A stretch of DNA of 64,000 nucleotides from NCBI RefSeq assembly GCF_001667925.1, contig NZ_LZJR01000130.1:31702-95701 (forward strand), given 5' to 3'. Shown here piece after piece: positions 1 through 7,725 of the stretch (position 1 is the stretch's first letter; the number at the start of each line of letters is the position of its first letter). The notes under the pieces are model-generated. The model saw nothing but the letters and a program-made list of their open reading frames with translations, did not search any database and had not been told where the DNA came from. The DNA is from Mycobacterium sp. E2479 (GTDB lineage: Bacteria; Actinomycetota; Actinomycetes; Mycobacteriales; Mycobacteriaceae). A program made the position numbers and the translations under genes.

Positions 1-763
1 GGTGCGCGGGGACGTGCTGGCCGTTGGCGCTGGCGTGGCCCAGGTAGTGGCTCCATGCCCGGCTCACGGCCGGGCCGTTCAGACCGGGGGTTCGCTGGAA
101 TTCGCGGCGTGACGGCGTGGCATCCGAATCGAGCATCGGCTGGTGCAGGATCTGCATCAGGATCGCCGGCCCTTCCTGGTCGAACATGCGCTGGGTCAGA
201 CCCGCGACCAGTGCCGCGCCGGCATCGCGGCCCATCACCGCGATGCGGCCGGCGTCGGCGTCCAGCTCCGCGCTGTTCTCGACGGCGTAACGGAAGGCCG
301 CCTCGACATCGTCGAGCGCGGCCGGGCACGGATTTTCGGGGGCCAGCCGGTAATCGACCGAAACCACCAGGCAATCGCCGTCACGCGCCAGCTCCACGCA
401 GTGCGCATGGTCGGTTTCCAGGTTCCCGGTAACGAATCCGCCGCCGTGGGCATACAGCACCAGCGGCGCGGAGGATTCGGTGCGCCCGCGATACAGACGC
501 AGGCCCAGCCGCTGACCGTCCGGACCGGTGATGGATCGCGATTCGATCCAGACCCCAGTGGTATCGGCGGCCGCGGCGCGCTGCGCGGCCAGCAGATTGG
601 CGTGTTCCCGCTCGGCCGGCAGCGTCTCGGCGCGGAATTCGAAGGCGCCCAACTTTACGGCGGCATCGCGCAACACCGGATCGATGCGGCTAAGGCCGTG
701 CGGCCGGGCCAAATTGGTCTGGGTCATATCAACTCGTTTTTCGGGCTCGTCGTGCTGGCTCAT
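1..763 (-). CDS. Alpha/beta hydrolase (HSL/lipase-like), 3' end outside window
   Basis: The protein has the hormone-sensitive-lipase family layout. An HGGGF oxyanion-hole motif lies in 'LYAHGGGFVTG', followed by 'VSVDYRLAPENPCPAALDDVEAA'-type family sequence. The nucleophile elbow, normally G-D-S-A-G, reads G-R-D-A-G (bases 218-232), so aspartate stands where the catalytic serine is expected. The start at 763 gives MSQHDEPEKR; an in-frame ATG at 727 is an alternative, and neither has a strong Shine-Dalgarno. The C-terminal third with the acid and histidine lies beyond base 1. The gene is divergent from the P450 at 1083. Family membership is clear; carboxylesterase activity is doubtful unless Asp replaces Ser as nucleophile. 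Confidence 0.8.
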   Translation of the reverse strand, partial: MSQHDEPEKRVDMTQTNLARPHGLSRIDPVLRDAAVKLGAFEFRAETLPAEREHANLLAAQRAAAADTTGVWIESRSITGPDGQRLGLRLYRGRTESSAPLVLYAHGGGFVTGNLETDHAHCVELARDGDCLVVSVDYRLAPENPCPAALDDVEAAFRYAVENSAELDADAGRIAVMGRDAGAALVAGLTQRMFDQEGPAILMQILHQPMLDSDATPSRREFQRTPGLNGPAVSRAWSHYLGHASANGQHVPAH

Positions 764-1082
764 CGGCGGTCCCAGAAGGTGCGGCTTACCGGAAACCACT
801 TTCAAGGTAGACCTGCGCTTTTAGGTGCTGACACACACCGGGTGCCCGGCGTCGCGAAGCGCGCCGGGCGACCCGGAAGTTGCGGAGGAAACCGGCCCTA
901 CGCAGGAGGTTTTCGGCAGAGCCGAGATGGCCGCGTTCGGCTCGGCCATCCAAGACATTGGGCTTCGTTGCTATCTATACTATGATAGCTATTTTCAGCT
1001 CGATCTAACCCGCCGTGGATCTCGCGGGCGCTCGCAATGCGGTCCGCGGAACGGCCTTATCGGTTGTTCAGGAGGAGCGCAG
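764..1082. other. Divergent intergenic region, 319 bp
   Basis: No gene is supported here. The region separates the minus-strand hydrolase from the plus-strand P450 and holds an inverted repeat at 970-989. A strong Shine-Dalgarno (AGGAGGAG) just before 1083 fixes the P450 start. A reading frame open from 825 is only an upstream extension of the P450 frame. Confidence 0.6.
970..989. promoter_or_regulatory. Inverted repeat GCTATC-N8-GATAGC, possible operator
   Basis: Six-base arms GCTATC and GATAGC flank an AT-rich eight-base spacer, about 95 bp before the P450 start. It resembles a regulator binding site. It does not align well with the 19-bp site found elsewhere in the cluster, so a different regulator may act here. 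Confidence 0.4.
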
Positions 1083-2315
1083 ATGACGCTCAGCGCCGAC
1101 CCGAGTGGTCAGCCTGTTGTACCCTCACTCGATTTCACCGGTGAGACCAGTCCCTACCCGTTCTTTGAACACATGCGGCACACCGACCCGGTGTGGCACG
1201 GTTCGCTCAGCGATAACAGCCAATTGCCGGAAGAGCTGCGGCCCAGCGACGAGTGGGTGCTGTTCAATTACGACGGTGTAGCCCAGGCCTTTCGCGACGA
1301 CCGGATCTTCACGTCGGCCGCCTACGACAAGACGATCGGGCTGGTGATGGGACACACCATCCTGGCGATGGGCGGCAGGGAACACCACGACCACCGCAAC
1401 CTGGTGGCCAAGGCGTTCCGGGCGACCGCGCTGGAGCGCTGGGAACCGTCGGTCATCGGGCCGGTGTGCGATCAGCTGGTCGACGAAATCAAGGACGATG
1501 GGTACGCCGATCTGGTGAAGGCGGTGACTTTCGAATTCCCCACGCGGATCATCTCGACGCTGCTCGGTCTGCCCGCCGAAGATCTGGATTTCTTCCGGCG
1601 GCAGTCCCTTGATCTGATCTCGATCCCGACGGACATCGTGGCGGGATTGAACGCCGCCGCGGAACTCTACGACTACTTCCTCAAACAGGTCGAGCAGCGC
1701 CGGCGCAAGCCCACCGATGACATCATCGGCGACCTCGTGGCCGCCGAGATCGACGGGGATAAGCTCACCGACGAGGCCATCATCGCCTTCCTGCGATTGC
1801 TGCTGCCGGCCGGACTGGAGACCACCTACCGCTCGTCGGGCAACCTTCTGTACCTGCTGCTGACCCACCCCGAGCAGTTGGCGATGGTCACCGAGGACCG
1901 GTCCTTGATCCCAATGGCGATCGAGGAAGGCCTCCGGTTCGAAACGCCACTGACCATGGTCACGCGCACCACGACCGAGGAGGTCGAGATCGGCGGTAAG
2001 ACAATCCCGGCTGAGGCCCAGATCGACATGTGTATGGGCTCGGCCAATCGCGACGAGAGCCGCTGGACCGATCCCGAAAGGTTCGACATCGGCCGGCCGC
2101 GCCAATCCCACATCGCCTTCGCCGGCGGTATCCACATGTGCCTCGGCATGCACCTGGCCCGGCTGGAAACGCGGGTCATGCTGAACAGCCTGTTGGACCG
2201 CGTCGAACATCTCGCGTTCGCACCCGACGACGGAACCGGAGAGGAGTCCAGGATCGTCGGGCTCACCTTCCGATCGCCGAACAAGCTTCCGGTCACGTTC
2301 GTCCCCGCCGCATGA
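1083..2315 (+). CDS. Cytochrome P450 (first of three)
   Basis: This 410-residue soluble bacterial P450 is complete. It has the I-helix oxygen-activation motif AGLETT (residues 243-248), the K-helix ExxR (E282-R285) and the heme loop FAGGIHMCLG with the thiolate Cys at about residue 353. AGLETT has Glu where many P450s have Asp. ATG 1083 is chosen because AGGAGGAG precedes it. The closest relative in the window is the P450 at 14155, which shares long identical stretches (around LLLPAGLETTYRSSGNLLYLLLTHP), so the two are paralogues. The stop overlaps the next gene's start by ATGA, suggesting that the alcohol made is oxidised by the coupled dehydrogenase. It needs ferredoxin and a reductase, neither of which is encoded nearby. 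Confidence 0.95.
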   Translation: MTLSADPSGQPVVPSLDFTGETSPYPFFEHMRHTDPVWHGSLSDNSQLPEELRPSDEWVLFNYDGVAQAFRDDRIFTSAAYDKTIGLVMGHTILAMGGREHHDHRNLVAKAFRATALERWEPSVIGPVCDQLVDEIKDDGYADLVKAVTFEFPTRIISTLLGLPAEDLDFFRRQSLDLISIPTDIVAGLNAAAELYDYFLKQVEQRRRKPTDDIIGDLVAAEIDGDKLTDEAIIAFLRLLLPAGLETTYRSSGNLLYLLLTHPEQLAMVTEDRSLIPMAIEEGLRFETPLTMVTRTTTEEVEIGGKTIPAEAQIDMCMGSANRDESRWTDPERFDIGRPRQSHIAFAGGIHMCLGMHLARLETRVMLNSLLDRVEHLAFAPDDGTGEESRIVGLTFRSPNKLPVTFVPAA

Positions 2316-3469
2316 GAAGCCGCGCAGCAATCCTGCACGACGTCGGCGGGCCGTGGTCGGTCGAGGAATTCGAGCTCGATCCCCCCAAGGCCGGCGAGGT
2401 CCTGGTGCAGATGGCAGCCGCCGGCTTGTGCCACTCCGACGACCACATCCTCAAAGGCGACATGTCAGCGCCCAATGAGGTGATGCGATCGATGGGGCTG
2501 CCGACCATGTTCCCGACGATCGGTGGCCATGAGGGCTCCGGCATCGTGCGGGAGGTCGGCCCCGGCGTCACCGACTTCGCTCCCGGAGACCACGTGGTGA
2601 TGTCGTTCGTGGCCGTGTGCGGCCAATGTCGTTGGTGTGCAAGTGGAATCGAATACCTTTGCGACATCGGGATCGGCACCATGATCCCCGGGATGCCCAC
2701 TGACGGCACCTTTCGCCACCACACCGCCGACGGCCGCAGACTGGGTCACATCGCCAAAATCGGCGCCTTCGCGGAACACACTGTGGTGTCAACGAACTCG
2801 CTGGTCAAGATCGAGCAGCACCTGCCACTGACGTCGAGCGCGCTGCTGTCCTGTGCCATCCCCACGGGCTACGGTTCGGTCGCCAACCGGTCGAACATGC
2901 GCGCCGGCGATACCGTCGCGGTGATCGGCGTCGGCGGGATCGGCACGGGCGCGATCCAGGGTGCCCGGATCAATGGCGCCGCCCAGATTGTGGCGGTCGA
3001 CCCGGTGGAGTTCAAACAGAAGTCGGCGCTGCGCTTCGGTGCAACGCACAGCGCGGCCACGATCGCCGAGGCGTCGGATCTGGTGCGGGGACTGACATAC
3101 GGGGTGATGGCCGACGCGGTGGTGGTCTCACCGTCGTTGATCACCGCAGAGGACGTCCGTGACGCGGTGCAACTCACCCGCAAGGGTGGCACCTGCGTGC
3201 TCACCGGCATGACCTCGCAGCTGACCCGGTCGGTCAAGATCGACCTGCAGGACTTCATTTTGATGAACAAGACCTTGGCCGGCACCATATTCGGCTCGTG
3301 CAACCCGAAGGCAGACATCTCTCGACTGGCCCGGCTCTATGAGACCGGCCAGCTTCAGCTCGACGAAATGATAACCAAGCGTTACCGCCTCGACGAGGTC
3401 AATGACGCCTACGACGATTTGCTGAACGGCAGAATAGTGCGGGGCATCATCGATTTCGGGATCTCCTGA
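2312..3469 (+). CDS. Zinc-dependent alcohol dehydrogenase (NDMA-dependent type)
   Basis: A 385-residue medium-chain dehydrogenase. Catalytic zinc ligands are C40 (GLCHSDD), H73-E74 (GGHEGSG) and probably C181. Structural zinc ligands are C103, C106, C109 and C117. The cofactor-binding glycine motif GVGGIG is at 206-211. Overall it matches the actinobacterial NDMA-dependent alcohol dehydrogenases, a family linked to the redox cofactor mycofactocin. The start ATG overlaps the P450 stop (ATGA), so P450 hydroxylation followed by alcohol oxidation is the likely pair of steps. It converges on the SDR at 3472 with only two bases between stops. Confidence 0.92.
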   Translation: MRSRAAILHDVGGPWSVEEFELDPPKAGEVLVQMAAAGLCHSDDHILKGDMSAPNEVMRSMGLPTMFPTIGGHEGSGIVREVGPGVTDFAPGDHVVMSFVAVCGQCRWCASGIEYLCDIGIGTMIPGMPTDGTFRHHTADGRRLGHIAKIGAFAEHTVVSTNSLVKIEQHLPLTSSALLSCAIPTGYGSVANRSNMRAGDTVAVIGVGGIGTGAIQGARINGAAQIVAVDPVEFKQKSALRFGATHSAATIAEASDLVRGLTYGVMADAVVVSPSLITAEDVRDAVQLTRKGGTCVLTGMTSQLTRSVKIDLQDFILMNKTLAGTIFGSCNPKADISRLARLYETGQLQLDEMITKRYRLDEVNDAYDDLLNGRIVRGIIDFGIS

Positions 3470-3471
3470 GG

Positions 3472-4212
3472 TCATTGTGGGCGGTTGCGCACCCGCTGCA
3501 GTTGACCATACGCGTCGATCGGGCTGTGCAGCGCCAAGCCGCCGTCGGCATGCACGATTTGACCTGTTACCCAGGGTAATTCGAGGACGCCCACGATAAC
3601 GGCTGCGACATCGGAGGCAGCGCCCAGCCCGCCCAGTGCCGTCCTCTCAAAAAGTCCTTCCACCCACCCAGGCAGGGCCTCCGGATTCGGCAGCATCGGT
3701 GTGCGAGTGACACCGGGACCCACGGCGTTCACCCGGATCCCCTGGCTGCCCCATTCTTCGGCCGCGACCTTCACCAGCATGTTCACCCCTGCTTTCGAGA
3801 CACAGTAGGCTCCCATGTCCCGGTCGGGGACCGTGCCGCTGATGCTGGAGACCGCCACGATCGATCCGCCGACCCCGGCGTCGATCATGGCCCGCGCCGC
3901 AGCGCGAATGGTAAGCCAGGTGCCGGTCAGGTTTGTCGATAACACCCGTTCCCACTCTCCGATCGGCTGCTCGAGCAACAAACCCGATGCACCGATCGCG
4001 GCGCAGGTCACTAACCGGGTGGGCGTGCCGTGCTCGCGCACGGTACGCTCCATCGCCGCCGACACCGCCTCGGGATCGCTGATGTCGCAGACGATGTCAC
4101 CACCGGACAGATCCCACACCACGACGTCGTGACCGGCGTCGCTCAGCCGTCGAGTGACCTCTCGCCCGATCCCGGATGCACCCCCGGTCACCACGGCGCT
4201 CGAGGCGCTCAT
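3472..4212 (-). CDS. Short-chain dehydrogenase/reductase
   Basis: A classical SDR of 246 residues. It has the TGGASGIG cofactor motif (9-16), catalytic Ser near 123, and Y136-x3-K140 (YCVSK). The usual NNAG is degenerate (CAAIG near 70). It most likely oxidises or reduces a hydroxyl/keto group using NAD(P). Its ATG overlaps the stop of the VOC remnant upstream (ATGA), so it was once, and may still be, translationally coupled. The substrate is unknown. Confidence 0.9.
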   Translation of the reverse strand: MSASSAVVTGGASGIGREVTRRLSDAGHDVVVWDLSGGDIVCDISDPEAVSAAMERTVREHGTPTRLVTCAAIGASGLLLEQPIGEWERVLSTNLTGTWLTIRAAARAMIDAGVGGSIVAVSSISGTVPDRDMGAYCVSKAGVNMLVKVAAEEWGSQGIRVNAVGPGVTRTPMLPNPEALPGWVEGLFERTALGGLGAASDVAAVIVGVLELPWVTGQIVHADGGLALHSPIDAYGQLQRVRNRPQ

Positions 4213-4310
4213 TGGGCCGGCCCGTTTGTGAATCCCGGTCCGTCGCGCCAGAAGTTCATCGCGAGTTCGACATTGGCGGTGCAGATCGCCGCGCGATGGA
4301 TACCTTGCAT
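4209..4310 (-). pseudogene. N-terminal remnant of a VOC (glyoxalase/bleomycin-resistance-like) protein
   Basis: A 33-codon frame with a good Shine-Dalgarno (GAGAGGA) encodes a peptide beginning MQGIHRAAICTANVELAMNF and continuing WRDGPGF. This looks like the first beta-alpha unit of VOC-fold proteins, which normally run 120 residues or more. The rest is missing, and the frame ends in a TGA overlapping the SDR start by ATGA. I read this as an internal deletion that kept start and stop, leaving a short translated leader for the SDR. A genuine short peptide is the alternative. Confidence 0.6.
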
Positions 4311-4351
4311 CGGCTTCCTCTCGATTTCCGAACCTCCGAGGTGGGCGGCTT

Positions 4352-5173
4352 CTAGGCGATCTTGGCCATCGTGTGATCCCACAACTCGCGGGCTAGGACG
4401 GGATCGTCGGCTACCCGATTGGCTTTGGCGGCTTTGCCTTTCACGTAGTACTCGCCGGGCGTCCAGTCGACACCGGGGACGCTCGTCGCCAGCCAGACCA
4501 GCTGATCGGCGCCCCGATCGGCGGATTTGATCATCCTACTGACCGGCGTCCGTTGCATGGTGGTCAGGAACCGCGAGCCAGACGATTGACCGATATTGGT
4601 ATTGACGAAACCCGGGTGGACTACCGCCACCGCAAGACCGTCGGCGGAAAAGCGCCGATGTAATTCCTTGGTGAATAAAATATTTGCCAGCTTCGCCAAC
4701 GCGTAGGCGGTGCTGGGCCGGCGCCGGTCGGTTGCGTCGAAATCTGCGAGCTTGACTTTGCGCAATAGCCGCTGAGACGAACTGGACGTATTGACGATCG
4801 TGGCTCGCGAACCGACCAGTACGTCCAGCAACTGCGTGGTGAGCAAGAACGGCGCCAGGTAGTTGACTTGAAGAGTCATCTCATGGCCGTCGACCGTCCG
4901 CTGGGGCTTGGAGAACACTCCCCCGGCGTTGTTGCCCAGCACGTCGATGCGCGGATACTCCGACCGGATTTTGTCCGCCAGCGACCGCACCTGAGACAGG
5001 TCGGCGAAGTCGGTGACGAAGTGGTCGGCGTCGAGTTCCGCGGCCACAGCCGCGGTCTTGCTCTCCGAGCGTCCCACCAGTACCACGTTGTCGCCGCCGC
5101 GGCTGATCCGGCGGGCCGCCGCCGCACCGATGCCGTCGCTGGCACCGGTGATGACAATCGTCCTTCGCGCCAT
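4352..5173 (-). CDS. Short-chain dehydrogenase (retinol-dehydrogenase-like SDR)
   Basis: A 273-residue SDR with TGASDGIG (9-16), NNAG (81-84), a Ser-rich catalytic strand near 130 and Y157-x3-K161 (YALAK). The extended C-terminus resembles retinol dehydrogenase/oxidoreductase-type SDRs acting on hydrophobic alcohols. ATG 5173 is chosen because GGAGG lies eight bases upstream, although the frame stays open to 5281. It follows the P450 at 5278-6513 on the same strand after 104 bp and may share its promoter. The substrate is unknown. Confidence 0.9.
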   Translation of the reverse strand: MARRTIVITGASDGIGAAAARRISRGGDNVVLVGRSESKTAAVAAELDADHFVTDFADLSQVRSLADKIRSEYPRIDVLGNNAGGVFSKPQRTVDGHEMTLQVNYLAPFLLTTQLLDVLVGSRATIVNTSSSSQRLLRKVKLADFDATDRRRPSTAYALAKLANILFTKELHRRFSADGLAVAVVHPGFVNTNIGQSSGSRFLTTMQRTPVSRMIKSADRGADQLVWLATSVPGVDWTPGEYYVKGKAAKANRVADDPVLARELWDHTMAKIA

Positions 5174-5277
5174 TGACTCGACCTCCACGGGGAGTGTAGC
5201 GGCAGCCGCGCCGGCACCGCCGATACGCGGACCGCTCACACGACCGGCGCGCAAGGCCTCCGATCGAGGGGCCGCGC

Positions 5278-6513
5278 TCAAGCCAGCGAGTAACGAACCG
5301 GCAGATGTTTGAGCCCGCCCACGAAGGTGGTGGCAACCAGTTGCGGGTCACCGGTCAGTTCAATGGATTTGAGCCTCGGCAGCAGCTCGCAGAAGAAGCT
5401 GCTCACTTCCATGCGGGCCAGCGCCGCCCCCATGCAAAAGTGCACACCGTAGCCGAAGGCCAGGTGTTTGTTGGGGTCCCGGCCGACGTCGAAGCGGAAC
5501 GGATCGCCGAAGACGTCCTCGTCGCGGTTGGCCGAAACGTAGGACAGCAGCACCGAATCGCCCGCCGCGATGGGCACGCCACGCACGCTGGTGTCCTTGG
5601 CGGTGGTCCGCATGAACTCCTTGACCGGCGTGACCCAACGGATCATCTCCTCGGTGGCCAGCGGCATCAGGTCGAGATTGTCGCGCAATCGGTTGCGCTG
5701 GTCGGGATTCTCGATGAGCGCGTGCAGCCCGCCGGAGATGGTCGCGCTGGTTGTGTCGTGACCGGCGGTGGCCACGATCAGGTAGTAAGACACGGTGTCG
5801 ATGTCCGATAGGGGTTCGCCGTCCACGCGGGCGTTCGCGATCGCCGATGCGAGGTCTTCGGTCGGGTGCTCGCGGCGAGATTCCGTCACGCCGTTGAAGT
5901 AACCGAACATGTCCAATAACGCCGGCAGCTGATCCTCGTTCGTGCTCCCCCGTTTGAATTCGGAGTCGTCGCTGCCGAACAACTCCTGCGTCAGGGTGAG
6001 CATGCGCGGAAAATCCGCCTCCGGCAGTCCCAGCAGCGACATGATCACGTACAGCGGGTAATTGACGGCGACCTCCTGAACGAAATCACATTCCGGGCCC
6101 GCGGCCATCATCTTGTCAACGTAGATCTTGGCCAGCTCGTCAACACGAACCTTCAATGCCCGCATGGCCTTTGGGCGAAACCAGTCGGAGCCGATCGCGC
6201 GCACGACCCGGTGTTGCGGATCGTCCAGATGGATCAGCGTGCGTACACCGGCGGCGGCCTGCATCTCATCGCCTGCCGCGGTCGTCAGTAGCGGCCGCGG
6301 CCAGTTGGTGAAGAGCATGTTGTCGCGTTCGATGTCCATGACATCGGCGTGTTTGGTAATCGCCCAAAACGGCCGGTAGTCCGGAACGTCGACCCAGGAC
6401 ACCGGAGCGTTGGCGCGCAGGTGCGTCAGCGCCGCATGCAGCCGCTGCTCGTCGGTGTACGCCAACGGGTCCGCCAAGAGCTTCGCGGCTTCATCCATCG
6501 TCGGTGCGCTCAT
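5278..6513 (-). CDS. Cytochrome P450 (second)
   Basis: A 411-residue P450 with I-helix AGHDTT (250-255), ExxR (E289-R292) and heme loop FGYGVHFCMG with the ligand Cys at about residue 360. It is clearly diverged from the 1083/14155 pair and has the canonical Asp-Thr proton relay. It resembles actinobacterial P450s of the steroid/terpenoid-oxidising group, but I do not assign a CYP number. ATG 6513 is supported by AAAGGAG and overlaps the LLM gene stop (ATGA). The two-gene unit is read from the promoter carrying the operator at 7544. Confidence 0.94.
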   Translation of the reverse strand: MSAPTMDEAAKLLADPLAYTDEQRLHAALTHLRANAPVSWVDVPDYRPFWAITKHADVMDIERDNMLFTNWPRPLLTTAAGDEMQAAAGVRTLIHLDDPQHRVVRAIGSDWFRPKAMRALKVRVDELAKIYVDKMMAAGPECDFVQEVAVNYPLYVIMSLLGLPEADFPRMLTLTQELFGSDDSEFKRGSTNEDQLPALLDMFGYFNGVTESRREHPTEDLASAIANARVDGEPLSDIDTVSYYLIVATAGHDTTSATISGGLHALIENPDQRNRLRDNLDLMPLATEEMIRWVTPVKEFMRTTAKDTSVRGVPIAAGDSVLLSYVSANRDEDVFGDPFRFDVGRDPNKHLAFGYGVHFCMGAALARMEVSSFFCELLPRLKSIELTGDPQLVATTFVGGLKHLPVRYSLA

Positions 6514-7532
6514 TGGTGAAACTCCTTTAGTGCGGCGGTGATACAGGGCGCGGAGGCGCTTAGAAAGATGGGCAAGACGCGGTCGATAGCGCCCTCGCAA
6601 CGGTTTCTCAGCCCGGCGGCAATGGTGTCCAGCGGTCCGACAACGGCGAAGGCCGCAAGCATCTCGTCGTCGATGAGCGATCCCATCGCGTCCCACTCTC
6701 CCGCGAGCGACAGGCGGTGCAGTTCGGTGTGCAGCTCGCCCCACCCGTGCAGGTCGAGGACCTTGCGGTAAGCCGGTGTGGAGCCGTAAAAGGCGATCTG
6801 CTTGCGCACCGCGGCGGTCGCGGTGGCCAGTTCGGCGTCGTCGCGACCGGTGGCGATGAGTACCTCGCACGACACCTCGAAGTCGCCGCGGTCGCGCCCA
6901 TTGCGCTGCATACCGCGCAGCAGCGCCGGCACGGTCACCTCGTCGAGGTAGCGCTTGGATACCATCGGGTGCCCCAGGTGACCGTCGGCCAACTCGCCGC
7001 ACATCTCGGTCATCGTTTCGCCCACCGCGGCCAGAAAGATCTTCGGCGGCGGATATGGCTGCGGCTCAGGGGTGAACATCGGAGTCATGATCTTGTGGGT
7101 GTAGAAATCTCCCTCGAACCGAAGTTTGGTGCCGTCCGCCCATGCCGACCAGATGGCGCGCAACGCGGACACGAATTCGGCCATCCGGCGCGCCGGATGA
7201 CTCCATGGCATGCTGAACCGCTTTTCGATGTGCGGCTGTATCTGGGTTCCCAGCCCGAGGATGAACCGGCCCTTTGAGTAGGCCTGCAGATCCCACCCGA
7301 CGTTGGCGACGATCATGGGGTTACGCGCGAATGCCACCGCAATGTTGGTGCCGAGTTCCAGGCGCGAGGTGTGTTCCGCGGCCAGCAGCAAGGGCAGGAA
7401 AGGGTCGTGGTTGGTTTCGGCGGTCCAGCCTCCGGCATAACCCCGCTCTTCCAAAGCGATGGACGCGTCCGCCACATCCGCGAGTCGATTGGGGATGCCC
7501 CCGTCGACCTTGAGGTGGGCGGCTTCGGGCAT
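6510..7532 (-). CDS. LLM-class (F420-type) oxidoreductase
   Basis: A 340-residue protein of the luciferase-like monooxygenase fold; in mycobacteria these mostly use F420 rather than FMN. Family features include TAETNHDPFLPLLLAAEHT near residue 40, the LELGTNIAVAFARNP strand, and FILGLGTQIQPHIEKRFSMP, the last of which is characteristic of the F420-dependent branch. The start ATG has only a weak ribosome site. The operator at 7544-7562 lies directly upstream. It is coupled to the P450 by ATGA. Its role is probably a redox step on the pathway intermediate. Confidence 0.88.
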   Translation of the reverse strand: MPEAAHLKVDGGIPNRLADVADASIALEERGYAGGWTAETNHDPFLPLLLAAEHTSRLELGTNIAVAFARNPMIVANVGWDLQAYSKGRFILGLGTQIQPHIEKRFSMPWSHPARRMAEFVSALRAIWSAWADGTKLRFEGDFYTHKIMTPMFTPEPQPYPPPKIFLAAVGETMTEMCGELADGHLGHPMVSKRYLDEVTVPALLRGMQRNGRDRGDFEVSCEVLIATGRDDAELATATAAVRKQIAFYGSTPAYRKVLDLHGWGELHTELHRLSLAGEWDAMGSLIDDEMLAAFAVVGPLDTIAAGLRNRCEGAIDRVLPIFLSASAPCITAALKEFHQ

Positions 7533-7543
7533 GCGGGTAACTT

Positions 7544-7562
7544 TACAGTAAGCAATCCAGTA
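7544..7562. promoter_or_regulatory. Putative TetR operator, 19 bp (site 1)
   Basis: Read on the minus strand this is TACTGGATTGCTTACTGTA, matching the perfect palindrome at 14082-14100 at 15 of 19 positions by eye. It sits 12 bp before the LLM start and in the divergent region shared with the carboxyltransferase at 7726. Confidence 0.6.
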
Positions 7563-7579
7563 TGTGACCCCGCAGATCT

Positions 7580-7689
7580 GTGGCGGTCGCAAGCGCGGCG
7601 TAGCCGGGCGCAGCGGGCCGCCACCATAGGACTGGTGGCGGTCGCAAGCGCGGCGTAGCCGGGCGCAGCGGGCCGCCACCATAGGACTG
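7580..7689. repeat. Two perfect tandem copies of a 55-bp unit
   Basis: Copies run 7580-7634 and 7635-7689 and look identical. Each unit contains complementary GGTGGCGG / CCGCCACC arms around a GC-rich loop and ends in CATAGGACTG. Such hairpin-rich tandem units are typical of mycobacterial intergenic minisatellites (VNTR). It lies between the operator at 7544 and the carboxyltransferase start. Confidence 0.9.
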
Positions 7690-7725
7690 GTCGCGCGACG
7701 AGACCGCATGAGGTAGGACATAGGC

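Noticed and set aside
143..985. Long plus-strand frame across the first hydrolase
   Set aside because: It is antisense to the hydrolase, which has clear family motifs; the frame has no ribosome site or family signal and reads Arg/Gly-rich as high-GC shadows do.
825..1082. N-terminal extension of the first P450 frame
   Set aside because: The Shine-Dalgarno and family alignment place the start at 1083; the extension has no P450 similarity.
2030..2311. Extension of the alcohol dehydrogenase frame into the P450
   Set aside because: The extension is out-of-frame P450 sequence; ATG 2312 overlaps the P450 stop as expected for coupled genes.
7580..7689. Tandem repeat considered as a CRISPR fragment
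   Set aside because: The two copies are directly adjacent with no spacers and no cas gene is in view.
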